64,000 nucleotides of DNA from Lactococcus fujiensis JCM 16395 (GTDB lineage Bacteria; Bacillota; Bacilli; Lactobacillales; Streptococcaceae), in contig NZ_JXJU01000003.1 in assembly GCF_002441655.1 (NCBI RefSeq), forward strand, positions 1-64,000. Direction: 5' to 3'. This document shows, one piece after another, positions 1 through 9,071 of the stretch (its first letter is position 1; the number at the start of each line of letters is the position of its first letter). Position numbers and translations under genes: made by a program. The notes beneath the pieces are model-generated. The model was not told where the DNA came from and made no database searches. It saw nothing but the letters and a program-made list of their open reading frames with translations.

Positions 1-27
1 GAAGATAGGGTCGGTGCTAAGTGAAGT

Positions 28-57
28 AGAGAGAAACTTTGTTTCTCTCTTTTTTTT
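28..57 (+). terminator. Rho-independent terminator upstream of polA
   Basis: A 10-bp perfect stem, AGAGAGAAAC at 28-37 and GTTTCTCTCT at 41-50, closes a TTT loop and is followed by a run of T. It ends the transcript of a gene left of the window. Confidence 0.9.
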
Positions 58-91
58 AATTTTTAGTAGTTTTGAAATGGAGTAAATAGGG

Positions 92-104
92 TATAATTAG
101 AGTT
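92..104 (+). promoter_or_regulatory. polA -10 box placed for a leaderless mRNA
   Basis: TATAAT lies at 92-97 and its last base is 7 nt before the polA ATG, so the expected transcription start is at or next to the A of ATG. No Shine-Dalgarno precedes the ATG. No good -35 is visible. The leaderless reading is inference from spacing. Confidence 0.6.
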
Positions 105-2738
105 ATGGAAAATAAACACAAATTGTTATTGATTGATGGATCTTCGGTTGCATTTAGAGCATTTTTTGCCCTTTATAACCAGATCGATCGTTTTAAAGCG
201 CCCAGTGGATTGCACACAAATGCTATTTACGGTTTTCATTTAATGTTAACAAATTTGCTTGAAAGAATAGAACCGAGCCATGTTCTAATTGCTTTTGACG
301 CGGGGAAGACAACGTTTAGAACAAAAATGTTCTCTGATTATAAAGGTGGACGGGCCAAGACGCCCGACGAATTCCGTGAGCAGATTCCGTTTATTAAAGA
401 AATGATTGAGAAGTTGGGAATTGCGCACTATCAATTGGTTGACTATGAAGCAGATGACATAATTGGTACTTTAGATAAAATGGCAGAAGCGCCAGATGTA
501 TCTTTCGACGTAACGATTGTCACTGGTGATAAGGATATGATTCAGCTAGTAGATAGTAATACGACAGTTGAAATTTCGAAAAAAGGTGTAGCCGAGTTTG
601 AAGCATGGACTCCTGAATATCTTATGGAAAAAATGCAATTGACACCAGCTCAATTCATTGATTTAAAGGCTTTGATGGGCGATAGTTCCGATAATTACCC
701 TGGTGTTACTAAAGTTGGAGAGAAAACAGCGCTAAATTTATTACATGAGTGGGGGTCTTTAGAGAATATCTATGCTAATGTTGAGAGTTTAAAAAAATCA
801 AAAATGAAGGAAAATCTGATTGCGGATAAAGAAATGGCTTTTCTTTCTCAAACATTAGCAACGATAGATACTGTTTCTCCAATTGAAATTGGCCTTGATG
901 ATACTGTTTATTCAGGACCTAAGGTCGATGAACTTTCCAAGTTTTATGACGAAATGGGTTTTTCTCAGTTCAAAACCAAATTGAATGTTCAAAATGGAGA
1001 TACGTCTGAAGAGATTCAAGCTGCTGCTGAGAAAATTGATTTTAAGGTTATTAATGCTTCTGATGAAATTAGCGTAGACGCAAATGATTTCTATTATATT
1101 GAAATATTAGGTGATAACTATCATAAAGAAGAGATAATTGGCTTCGCTTGGGGAAATGATAAGGAAGTATTTGTATCTAAAGATTTGTCAGTTCTTGCAA
1201 AACTTACATTACCGGTTAATACTTATGATTATAAGAAAAATCGAGTTTTATTGAATCGAATTGGTGTTACAGCGACGTTGCCAAATTATGATGGAATGTT
1301 AGCAAAATATCTGATTTCCACGACAGAAGACAATAAAATTTCGACGATTTCAAGACTTTTTGATAATGGAAGTTTGCGTACGGATGAAGAAATATTTGGG
1401 AAAGGTTCAAAATTAGCTATTCCTTCTGATGAGGTTTTATTTGCAAGTCTAGCACACAAAGTTCACACATTAGCTGTTAGCAAAGATAAAATGCTCGATG
1501 CTTTGGAAGAAAATGAGCAGATTTCATTACTTACGGAAATGGAATTACCTTTGGCTGAAGTTTTGGCAAAAATGGAAATTCAGGGAATTTATGCCAATAA
1601 AGAAACATTAGAAGTGATTGGTCAAGAGAATGAAGAACGGTTGTCAGTACTGACAAAAGAAATTTATGACTTGGCTGGTGAAGAATTTAATATTAATTCA
1701 ACTAAACAACTTGGTGTGATATTATTTGAAAAGCTAAATTTACCACATGGTAAGAAAACGAAAACTGGCTATTCGACTGCTGTAGATGTACTTGAGGGGT
1801 TGGCCCCCATTGCTCCGGTTGTAGCAAAAATATTGGAATACCGTCAGGTTTCCAAAGTTCAGTCTACCTATGTCAAAGGCTTAATTCCACAAATTGCCGA
1901 GGATGGAAAAATTCATACGCGCTATGTTCAAGATTTAACTCAAACAGGGCGTTTATCTTCAGTAGATCCTAATTTACAAAATATTCCTGTGCGTCTCGAA
2001 GAGGGACGAAAAATTAGAAAAGCCTTTGTACCGAGCGAAAATTCGACTTTATTAAGCTCAGACTATTCACAAGTTGAGCTTCGTGTCTTGGCTCACGTTG
2101 CTCAAGATCCTAATTTGATTGCTGCATTTAAAGAAGATGCTGATATTCATACCAGTACTGCAATGCGTGTCTTTAATATTGCAAAAGCAGAGGATGTGAC
2201 TGCAAATGATAGACGTTCTGCAAAGGCAGTCAATTTTGGAATTTCATATGGTGAAACTGAGTATGGTTTGGCTCGACGTTTGGGAATTCCTAATAAAGAA
2301 GCAGGAACAATTATCAAAACTTATTTTGAACGTTATCCTGAAGTGGCAACTTATATTGAAAAAACGAAGCGAGATGCTAAAGAAAAGGGATTTGTAAGTA
2401 CGATGTTCAACCGCCGTCGGAAATTACCAGATATTAATTCGCGTAATTTTAATGTTCGAAATGGAGCAGAACGTCAAGCAATTAATGCACCAATCCAAGG
2501 TTCGGCTGGCGATATTTTGAAAATTGCTATGATTAATTTGGATAAAGCCTTAACAGAAATGAAATTGAATGCTAAGCTCCTACTTCAAGTTCATGATGAA
2601 ATCATTTTGGATGTTCCAAATCAAGAGCTAGATAAAGTAAAAGCTTTAGTGAAGACAACGATGGAGAATGCTGTACAATTATCTGTGCCACTTAAAGTGG
2701 ACGAAAACACAGGTACTACCTGGTACGAAGCTAAATAA
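105..2738 (+). CDS. polA: DNA polymerase I
   Basis: This 877-residue protein is a full-length family A polymerase that fills gaps and removes RNA primers in replication and repair. An N-terminal 5'-3' nuclease domain (about 1-300, starting LLLIDGSSVAFRAFFA) is followed by a 3'-5' exonuclease-like domain (about 300-470) in which I see no DxE catalytic pair, so proofreading is probably absent, as in many Firmicutes. The polymerase domain carries DYSQVELR (palm), the O-helix region RRSAKAVNFGISYGE and QVHDEI. The ATG at 105 has no ribosome binding site but sits 7 nt after a -10 box. It is a single-gene unit between two terminators. Confidence 0.97.
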   Translation: MENKHKLLLIDGSSVAFRAFFALYNQIDRFKAPSGLHTNAIYGFHLMLTNLLERIEPSHVLIAFDAGKTTFRTKMFSDYKGGRAKTPDEFREQIPFIKEMIEKLGIAHYQLVDYEADDIIGTLDKMAEAPDVSFDVTIVTGDKDMIQLVDSNTTVEISKKGVAEFEAWTPEYLMEKMQLTPAQFIDLKALMGDSSDNYPGVTKVGEKTALNLLHEWGSLENIYANVESLKKSKMKENLIADKEMAFLSQTLATIDTVSPIEIGLDDTVYSGPKVDELSKFYDEMGFSQFKTKLNVQNGDTSEEIQAAAEKIDFKVINASDEISVDANDFYYIEILGDNYHKEEIIGFAWGNDKEVFVSKDLSVLAKLTLPVNTYDYKKNRVLLNRIGVTATLPNYDGMLAKYLISTTEDNKISTISRLFDNGSLRTDEEIFGKGSKLAIPSDEVLFASLAHKVHTLAVSKDKMLDALEENEQISLLTEMELPLAEVLAKMEIQGIYANKETLEVIGQENEERLSVLTKEIYDLAGEEFNINSTKQLGVILFEKLNLPHGKKTKTGYSTAVDVLEGLAPIAPVVAKILEYRQVSKVQSTYVKGLIPQIAEDGKIHTRYVQDLTQTGRLSSVDPNLQNIPVRLEEGRKIRKAFVPSENSTLLSSDYSQVELRVLAHVAQDPNLIAAFKEDADIHTSTAMRVFNIAKAEDVTANDRRSAKAVNFGISYGETEYGLARRLGIPNKEAGTIIKTYFERYPEVATYIEKTKRDAKEKGFVSTMFNRRRKLPDINSRNFNVRNGAERQAINAPIQGSAGDILKIAMINLDKALTEMKLNAKLLLQVHDEIILDVPNQELDKVKALVKTTMENAVQLSVPLKVDENTGTTWYEAK

Positions 2739-2741
2739 AAA

Positions 2742-2766
2742 GACTTGGCATAGCCAAGTTTTTTAT
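2742..2766 (+). terminator. polA terminator
   Basis: Stem ACTTGGC (2743-2749) and GCCAAGT (2753-2759) with loop ATA, followed by T-rich sequence. The preceding A run could make it work on both strands. I see nothing supportable in 2767-2939. Confidence 0.85.
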
Positions 2767-2939
2767 ATAGGATAAACAGGTTAGTCCATCAATAGTTAAG
2801 CGAACTGATCAGAAATGGTAGGATTAGCTTAATTCAAAAGTCTTATGTTAGGAAATTAGTATCATCAAGTCAGGCTAATCAGAGTTGAACATATGAAAGA
2901 CAATATTAATCGGGAAAAAACTCCCCTATGGTTGCCGTA

Positions 2940-3176
2940 TTATTGCTTTCTCTGAAATTTATTAAGTACCCAAATGGCAACAGCGATAATTCCGATTAAG
3001 AGCCAGAAGTAGGGATTAAATAGCATCAGAATTCCAGAGATAATTAATCTGATTACAAAGATAAGAAGTAAAATTGGCATAATATAGCGCCAGAAAAAGC
3101 TAAAGGCGATAAAGCCAAAGTAAACAAGCAAGAGCGACAGTATTAACAAAAATAGTATTATAGATCCAAAAATCAT
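2940..3176 (-). CDS. Small hydrophobic membrane protein, paralogue of its upstream neighbour
   Basis: 78 residues, almost entirely hydrophobic, with two to three predicted membrane segments and a basic tail (LNKFQRKQ). The segment from IMPILLLIFVIRLIISGIL onward aligns without gaps with ILPILLILFAIKLFFSGLL of the next gene upstream, so the pair arose by tandem duplication. The two genes are 12 nt apart and probably co-transcribed leftward. The fold resembles the short membrane modules of the LiaI/LiaF type seen in envelope-stress operons, but that is a weak likeness. Function unknown. Confidence 0.7.
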   Translation of the reverse strand: MIFGSIILFLLILSLLLVYFGFIAFSFFWRYIMPILLLIFVIRLIISGILMLFNPYFWLLIGIIAVAIWVLNKFQRKQ

Positions 3177-3188
3177 GATTACTCCTTA

Positions 3189-3404
3189 TTAGTTTCGATT
3201 ATTTTGACGGCTAACCGTTTTTATTAGCCAGCCGAAGAAAATGATTGCAAGAACGATTTCCCAGAAATGGAAGCTAAAAATAAGCAGCAGTCCTGAAAAG
3301 AATAATTTTATTGCAAATAGAATTAAAAGGATAGGTAAGATCAATTTAAAGAATCCTTTTAGCAGGGCAAATCCTATTATTAAAAAGATAATTAAATATA
3401 GCAT
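3189..3404 (-). CDS. Small hydrophobic membrane protein, first gene of a duplicated pair
   Basis: 71 residues with an amphipathic N-terminus, a proline-containing membrane segment (KLILPILLILFAIKLFF) and a C-terminal membrane segment ending in a basic tail (SRQNNRN). It is paralogous to the downstream gene. A GGAG ribosome site lies 9 nt before the ATG. A TGA-TATAAT promoter lies upstream, with a palindrome just after the predicted start of transcription, suggesting regulated expression, possibly in envelope stress. Function unknown. Confidence 0.7.
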   Translation of the reverse strand: MLYLIIFLIIGFALLKGFFKLILPILLILFAIKLFFSGLLLIFSFHFWEIVLAIIFFGWLIKTVSRQNNRN

Positions 3405-3425
3405 AGTAATTCTCCAGTATTTTTT

Positions 3426-3458
3426 GAAGTTAGACTTCTTGGTAGCTTTATTATATCA
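3426..3458 (-). promoter_or_regulatory. Extended -10 promoter with downstream palindromic operator candidate
   Basis: On the minus strand TGA-TATAAT reads at 3458-3450. The perfect inverted repeat GAAGT-N3-ACTTC at 3426-3438 begins about 5 nt after the predicted start, a typical repressor position. It drives the small membrane protein pair. Confidence 0.6.
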
Positions 3459-3459
3459 A

Positions 3460-3488
3460 GAAAAAAGACTGTTTCTTTCAGTCTTTCG
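3460..3488 (-). terminator. Terminator of the nuclease gene
   Basis: Stem AAAGACTG (3464-3471) and CAGTCTTT (3479-3486). On the minus strand it is followed by a T run, so it ends the leftward nuclease transcript just before the promoter of the small membrane genes. Confidence 0.8.
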
Positions 3489-3528
3489 TATGATTTTTTT
3501 AACTAATATTGTCAGTGCTGGCAAAAAA

Positions 3529-4311
3529 TTAATAACCTTTTTTGACCGTATTTGTTGCAGTTCCCGTTGCATAATTAATTATAGCATTTGGTGAAACGTT
3601 ATCTAAGGTGACAAGAGTGGTTTGGGCTGTTCCGACCTTCTCTCGGCCACCCCCCAATTTGATTGGAATAGTCCGCCCATTTTGGTCGAGTCCAACGTAA
3701 GCCAACCGAATTTGTCGAGGGATTAATTCATTTCCTTTGTAAAGAGGAGTCACTTGATAATCTAAATAATAATGGGGATGATTTGCAAGCCAACTGTCTA
3801 GGCGGTTTTCATAATAAAGCATACTTGCTGTATTGCTGTCATTCATACCATTATAATTTCCAGCATTGAACCAAGCAGGTTCTGGAACTAGATTTCTTTT
3901 TTCATTATTTAATCCAGAAAATTGATAACCGACCAAATGGCCACGGCTCATCAACCAAGCTTTTTCAACTTTTCCTGAGTTGCTTTTGTAGTAAAAATTG
4001 TAATTATGCCATCCTACGGGGTCAACAGTCAAAGGTTCACGTTTGACCTTGGGCTCTTGCGAGTTTTTTAATTGGATGTGCGCATTGACAGCGCGACCCA
4101 GTGAATCTAATGGAGCAACTACCATTTGTCTTTCATTTTTAAAGGTTAATGGTCTTTGCTCAATCGAATTAGAAAGAACAATCTTCGTATCAGGTGTCGA
4201 CGTGGTGTTTTTCTGATCAATGTTTTGTGTCGCAAAGTAACCAATTATTGCAATAACTATGATAAATAGCGTATTAATTAACGACTTTTTATTTTTTCTA
4301 TGCTTATTCAT
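3529..4311 (-). CDS. DNA/RNA non-specific endonuclease, EndA-like, membrane-anchored
   Basis: 260 residues. A basic N-terminus and one hydrophobic segment (LINTLFIIVIAIIGYFA, about 11-27) indicate a signal anchor or secretion signal. The rest is a beta-beta-alpha-Me nuclease with SRGHLVGYQF holding the presumed general-base histidine, NLVPEPAWFNAGNYNGMND, and YYENRLDSWL...YLDYQVTPLY with the metal-binding asparagine. The canonical motif is DRGH; here the first residue is Ser, a variation at a normally conserved site. Relatives degrade extracellular DNA, and streptococcal EndA works in DNA uptake, which would fit the com operon elsewhere in the window. The mRNA may be leaderless: TATAAT ends 6 nt before ATG and there is no ribosome site. 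Confidence 0.88.
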   Translation of the reverse strand: MNKHRKNKKSLINTLFIIVIAIIGYFATQNIDQKNTTSTPDTKIVLSNSIEQRPLTFKNERQMVVAPLDSLGRAVNAHIQLKNSQEPKVKREPLTVDPVGWHNYNFYYKSNSGKVEKAWLMSRGHLVGYQFSGLNNEKRNLVPEPAWFNAGNYNGMNDSNTASMLYYENRLDSWLANHPHYYLDYQVTPLYKGNELIPRQIRLAYVGLDQNGRTIPIKLGGGREKVGTAQTTLVTLDNVSPNAIINYATGTATNTVKKGY

Positions 4312-4317
4312 AACTTA

Positions 4318-4339
4318 ATTATATCAAAAGTTGTATAAT
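4318..4339. promoter_or_regulatory. Overlapping divergent promoters (nuclease / CoA-binding gene)
   Basis: The minus-strand extended -10 TGA-TATAAT (TATAAT at 4323-4318) serves the nuclease. TATAAT at 4334-4339 on the plus strand serves the CoA-binding gene. The two -10 boxes are 10 bp apart, so polymerase should not be able to occupy both at once. Confidence 0.65.
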
Positions 4340-4370
4340 AATACTTAGAGAATATAGTAGGAGAAAAGTA

Positions 4371-4811
4371 ATGACTTTTGAATTTGTAAATCCAAGTCAA
4401 GAACAGATTTTTGACTATTTGAAAAAAGCTAAAACAATTGCTGTTGTGGGAATTTCAAATAACACTGATCGCAGTTCATATTTAATTGCTGAGGGACTTC
4501 AAAAAAATGGCTACGATGTTTCGCTTGTCAATCCACTTTTGGCAGGTCAGACTATTCTCGGACAACAAGTATATGCACGTTTGCAAGATATTCCTTTCCA
4601 CATTGATATAGTTGACATTTTCCGCAGAAGTGAGTATTTAGCTGAAACAGCAAAAGACTTTATTGAAACAGATGCCGATATCTACTGGGCACAGTTAGGT
4701 TTGCAAAGTGAAGATGCTGAAAAGATTTTAAGAGATGCAGGACGAAACGATATTGTTATGAATCGCTGCATTAAAATAGAGTATGCCTACTCAGGATTAG
4801 GGAAGAAATAA
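4371..4811 (+). CDS. CoA-binding domain protein (YccU-like)
   Basis: 146 residues forming one Rossmann-like CoA-binding domain. The nucleotide-binding turn is KTIAVVGISNNTDRSSY near the N-terminus and the VNPLL segment follows the second strand. This length is typical of the stand-alone bacterial family related to succinyl-CoA synthetase alpha. The substrate and physiological role are not known. GGAGAA lies 8 nt before the ATG. Single gene ending at a hairpin. Confidence 0.85.
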   Translation: MTFEFVNPSQEQIFDYLKKAKTIAVVGISNNTDRSSYLIAEGLQKNGYDVSLVNPLLAGQTILGQQVYARLQDIPFHIDIVDIFRRSEYLAETAKDFIETDADIYWAQLGLQSEDAEKILRDAGRNDIVMNRCIKIEYAYSGLGKK

Positions 4812-4839
4812 TCTCTCTCCATGAATAAATGACAAAATG

Positions 4840-4866
4840 ACTCTCGTGAAAACGAGAGTTTCCTGT
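4840..4866 (+). terminator. Hairpin terminator after the CoA-binding gene
   Basis: Perfect 8-bp stem ACTCTCGT (4840-4847) and ACGAGAGT (4852-4859) with a GAAA tetraloop. The T tract is short and interrupted, so termination may be partial. Confidence 0.65.
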
Positions 4867-5025
4867 TTATTTTGAGTAAGTAAGCGCAAACTTGAAAAGA
4901 AGAAAGGAACGTCAGCAAGAAACATGGTCTTAATGTGTAAAAGTGAAAAAACAGGGTTTTCATAGCTTCTATGTCTTTTTTGTAAAAAAACATTAAATAA
5001 TAAAGAAAGCTGAAAAATTTAATAA

Positions 5026-6216
5026 ATGAATAATGAAAAAATTTGGACAAAAAACTTCACCATTAATATGGTCTTGAATTTTATGTTCTATCTTGTTTTT
5101 TACTTGTTAACCGTAATTATTGGGACAGTTGCCATGACGAATTACCATGCAAGTAGTAGTATTGCGGGAATTCTGTCAGGGATTTTTATTGTCGGTGGTT
5201 TTATAGGGCGACTATGGACCGGAAATAATATTACTCGAATTGGGATAAAAAAATTGATGATTGTATCAACACTTTTTTATTTAGTTATGACTTTGGTTTA
5301 CTTTGTCACACCAAATCTTGAAATATTATTGATCGTTCGATTTTTGCACGGCCTTGCTTTTGGAATTTCGGCGACAACATCTGGAACGTTGGCAGGATTA
5401 ATTGCACCACGTTCGAAACGTGGAGAGGCAATTGGTTACTATGCTTTGTCTGTAACTTTGGCTTCTGCTGCGGGTCCCTTTTTATCAATATTCTTGTACC
5501 ATGCATTTAATTTTAACGTTTTGTTGATTATTGCAACTGTTTCGATAGCACTCTCATTGATTGGTGTGTTCGGCCTTAAGGTACCAGAAGATTTGCTTGA
5601 AATTAAAAAAGAAAAGACAAAGTTTAGTTGGTCAAATTATTTTGAGAAAACGGCCTTGCCAATTTCACTTGTCGGTTTTTTAGTCGGAATGGCTTACTCA
5701 TCGATATTGACATATTTAGCTGGTTTTTCTGCGCAACAAGGTTTGGTGACTGCGGGGAGTCTTTTTTATGTCGTTTATGCGATATTTATCTTAGGCTCTC
5801 GACCTATTACGGGACGGTTATTTGACATCAAGGGAGACAATTTTATGATGTACCCTACATTTATCCTTTTTGCAATCTCCTTGTGGTTAACTGGGGCGGC
5901 ACACTCCAGCGCGATGCTTTTGATTGCTGGTGCTTTAGTGGGACTGAGTTATGGGTCATTTTCACCTTTTTCGCAAACGATTGCTATTCGACACGCAAGT
6001 CCAGAACGCATCGGGATCGCTACCTCAACGTTCTTTGGACTGTTCGATATGGGCGTTGGTATGGGACCATTTGTTCTTGGGTTTGTCATACCTTATACTG
6101 GTTATCGTAATCTATATTATTTAGCGGCACTTTTTGTTCTCGTTGTGATTGGCATTTATTATTTTGTTCATGGTCGGCATGGTGCAAAAATTTTAGATGA
6201 ATATGATGGAAAATAA
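5026..6216 (+). CDS. Major facilitator superfamily transporter
   Basis: 396 residues with about 12 membrane segments. Motif A-like sequence GRLWTGNNITRIGIKK lies in the loop after segment 2 and is partly repeated (GSRPITGRLFDIKGD) after segment 8, as expected for the duplicated MFS fold. It is a proton-driven exporter or importer of the drug-efflux type by overall look. The substrate cannot be read from sequence. The ATG at 5026 has only a weak purine-rich upstream stretch. Single-gene unit ending in a strong terminator. Confidence 0.85.
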   Translation: MNNEKIWTKNFTINMVLNFMFYLVFYLLTVIIGTVAMTNYHASSSIAGILSGIFIVGGFIGRLWTGNNITRIGIKKLMIVSTLFYLVMTLVYFVTPNLEILLIVRFLHGLAFGISATTSGTLAGLIAPRSKRGEAIGYYALSVTLASAAGPFLSIFLYHAFNFNVLLIIATVSIALSLIGVFGLKVPEDLLEIKKEKTKFSWSNYFEKTALPISLVGFLVGMAYSSILTYLAGFSAQQGLVTAGSLFYVVYAIFILGSRPITGRLFDIKGDNFMMYPTFILFAISLWLTGAAHSSAMLLIAGALVGLSYGSFSPFSQTIAIRHASPERIGIATSTFFGLFDMGVGMGPFVLGFVIPYTGYRNLYYLAALFVLVVIGIYYFVHGRHGAKILDEYDGK

Positions 6217-6248
6217 AAAAACTCGGAAATTTCCGAGCTTTTTCTTTG
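6216..6248 (+). terminator. Bidirectional terminator
   Basis: Perfect 16-bp palindrome CTCGGAAATTTCCGAG at 6222-6237, flanked by an A run on the left and a T run on the right. It can serve both the MFS gene and the convergent DUF975 gene. Confidence 0.88.
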
Positions 6249-6257
6249 TTTTTTCTT

Positions 6258-6935
6258 TTAATGATGAATGAGTTCTTCATAATACGAAACGTGTGCCATA
6301 TTAATATAAGGTATTGTCCAAAAGCCAATCAGGCCTCCTGTTATTCCCTGAGCAACGTACCACCAGAAAAAGCTAATGATGAAAATGAAGTAATCTCCCC
6401 GCCAGCCGTGCATTTTTTCAGATGATTCACGCAAGACGCCGAAAGCTCCACTATATCTACCTTCTTCGATTTGGTCGAAAAGGACGAAAGTTGCTTGTGA
6501 CCATCCAAGTCCAAAATAAATTGCTGCAATCCAACCAATGATTGGGATAAACATAAGGACAAATAAAATAAACGCTCGCGTAATTTTGACTGCTAAAATT
6601 TTTGTTGCAGTTCCATCTCTAAATGGAATGAAAACATTACTGAATTGTGGATTTTTACGTTCACCGCGGTAAATTTTAATATAATTGAACAAGGCTGCTG
6701 CTGATATAATAGCAACAAAAGCGGTAATAATTAATGCCAATAGACCGCTAAAGACTCCCACCAAGGTTTCAAATAAGGTAACGAAATGTCCTTCGTCCAT
6801 GTTCATCTGATAAGAAATTGTTGACCCAGTTCCCATAATTCCTGCAATGATTGGAATAATAAAGAGTAACATTTTGGCTGTAAAATTGTCTCGTAAAGCC
6901 AATTTAGCATTTTCCTTAAGTATTGCTCGGTTCAT
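6258..6935 (-). CDS. DUF975 family integral membrane protein
   Basis: 225 residues with about five to six membrane segments. The N-terminal pattern LKENAKLALRDNFTAKMLLFIIPIIAG matches the DUF975 family (N-terminal KxxAKxxLKGNW-like element before the first membrane segment). The biochemical role of the family is not established. A strong AGGAGG lies 8 nt before the ATG, and an extended -10 (TGT-TATAAT) is upstream on the minus strand near 6979-6987. Monocistronic, convergent with the MFS gene. Confidence 0.85.
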   Translation of the reverse strand: MNRAILKENAKLALRDNFTAKMLLFIIPIIAGIMGTGSTISYQMNMDEGHFVTLFETLVGVFSGLLALIITAFVAIISAAALFNYIKIYRGERKNPQFSNVFIPFRDGTATKILAVKITRAFILFVLMFIPIIGWIAAIYFGLGWSQATFVLFDQIEEGRYSGAFGVLRESSEKMHGWRGDYFIFIISFFWWYVAQGITGGLIGFWTIPYINMAHVSYYEELIHH

Positions 6936-7121
6936 AATAATTCCTCCTAAAAAATGATTATTTCACTATTTTAATTATAACAAACTAAATTGTAAAATTA
7001 ATCATACAAAAGTAGTAAAAGTGTTTTAAATTGATATTTTTATATGTAATTTTTTACTAAGGAAGAGGGAGGGCTGTATGTACGTCTCTAATTATGTTAT
7101 ACTTAAAGGTGCTAATTTTAA

Positions 7122-8288
<1,167 letters not shown>

Positions 8289-8310
8289 TATATTGTAGAT
8301 GTGTTATAAC

Positions 8311-8340
8311 TTGCAAATCCAGTTCATATTTTGATATAAT
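8311..8340 (+). promoter_or_regulatory. Promoter of the leader-tRNA-Thr transcript
   Basis: TTGCAA at 8311-8316, an 18-bp spacer, and TATAAT at 8335-8340 preceded by TGA (extended -10). Confidence 0.75.
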
Positions 8341-8346
8341 AAATAG

Positions 8347-8478
8347 GTTATATGACAAACGATTTCTAAGTTTGCTTAGTCGTTGAGGTTGAAGTAACCT
8401 TCAAGGTTGTGGATAGGAAAAGGTAAAACTTTTCTACGTGTGTACTCTGCGAATGTGCAAATGCGACATTAACAATGT
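8347..8478 (+). ncRNA. Structured 130-nt leader of unknown function before tRNA-Thr
   Basis: The stretch between the promoter and the tRNA has no open reading frame of note. It can fold into successive hairpins: CTAAG/CTTAG (8366-8379), TTGAAG/CTTCAA (8389-8404), and TAGGAAAAG/CTTTTCTA (8414-8436, one bulge). It could be only a long 5' leader removed by RNase P, or an independent small RNA. I could not match it to SRP RNA (no GGAAG apical motif), 6S or a preQ1 riboswitch. Confidence 0.45.
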
Positions 8479-8551
8479 GCCGAGTTAGCTCAGTCGGTAG
8501 AGCACTTCACTCGTAACGAAGGGGTCACAGGTTCGATTCCTGCACTCGGCA
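8479..8551 (+). tRNA. tRNA-Thr (anticodon CGU)
   Basis: 73 nt cloverleaf: acceptor GCCGAGT pairs with ACTCGGC, D arm GCTC/GAGC, anticodon loop CTCGTAA giving CGU for ACG codons, and a T arm holding GGTTCGATTCC. Discriminator A, CCA not encoded. The bottom pair of the anticodon stem (A31, C39) is mismatched. Confidence 0.93.
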
Positions 8552-8559
8552 TAGTATTA

Positions 8560-8587
8560 AAATCCAGATTTTTCTGGATTTTTTTTA
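8560..8587 (+). terminator. tRNA-Thr terminator
   Basis: Perfect 8-bp stem AATCCAGA (8561-8568) and TCTGGATT (8573-8580), TTTT loop, followed by a T run. Confidence 0.9.
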
Positions 8588-8590
8588 TTT

Positions 8591-8621
8591 TTGTCATGAA
8601 TGACAATGATTAAGGTATAAT
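8591..8621 (+). promoter_or_regulatory. Promoter overlapped by palindrome TTGTCATGAATGACAA
   Basis: TATAAT at 8616-8621. The palindrome at 8591-8606 covers the expected -35 region (TTGTCA, 19-bp spacer). It is one of the TGTCA-N4-TGACA copies described in the findings. Confidence 0.55.
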
Positions 8622-8651
8622 AGATGTGAGTAGGAAAAGGTAAGGAGAAAT

Positions 8652-9041
8652 ATGAATTACAGTGATTTTATGAAATCAAAACACATTGCTGAACGTTGGG
8701 GTGAAGCTCAGGCTGCACTTGAGAGTACTGATCAGACGCCAGAAGTGGCCTATTATCAAGAGCTATTGAATGATTTCTATGACTACATTCAATATTTGGA
8801 ATCAAAAACATTTGCCACCAATGACGAGCAAGCTAATCATGAAATAATAAAGGATGAGGTCGAGAAAAAAAGTATTCGGACACAAATTGAATTTCCCGAG
8901 CCAGCAAATGATCTGGTTATGCCATCTGTAGCAGAAACTACACCAATTGAAGCAATCCCAGTTAACTTTAGTGATTTATTGAAGGAAAATAAGGAGGTTG
9001 TGACAGATGAAGAAGATCCATGGTTTGGATTTATGGAATAA
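8652..9041 (+). CDS. Hypothetical acidic protein
   Basis: 129 residues, soluble and strongly acidic, with an N-terminal probably helical part (MNYSDFMKSKHIAERWGEAQAALES...YYQELLNDFYDYIQYLES) and a low-complexity acidic C-terminal half ending DEEDPWFGFME. No domain recognised. AAGGAGAAAT gives a good ribosome site. It has its own promoter after the tRNA terminator. Confidence 0.65.
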   Translation: MNYSDFMKSKHIAERWGEAQAALESTDQTPEVAYYQELLNDFYDYIQYLESKTFATNDEQANHEIIKDEVEKKSIRTQIEFPEPANDLVMPSVAETTPIEAIPVNFSDLLKENKEVVTDEEDPWFGFME

Positions 9042-9071
9042 GATATTGTTCCCTTTTTGCTGTTAATAATA

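Noticed and set aside
2767-2939. Gap after polA searched for small genes or RNAs
   Set aside because: No frame with a ribosome site, no promoter-terminator pair.
3241-3594. 117-residue plus-strand frame opposite the small membrane genes
   Set aside because: Crosses a terminator and promoter of the minus strand and has no recognisable features.
4861-5025. Gap before the MFS gene
   Set aside because: AT-rich, only weak -10-like sequences; nothing supportable.
8347-8478. tRNA-Thr leader as preQ1 riboswitch or SRP RNA
   Set aside because: It is downstream of tgt rather than ahead of a queuosine gene, lacks the preQ1 pseudoknot pattern and lacks the SRP GGAAG loop.
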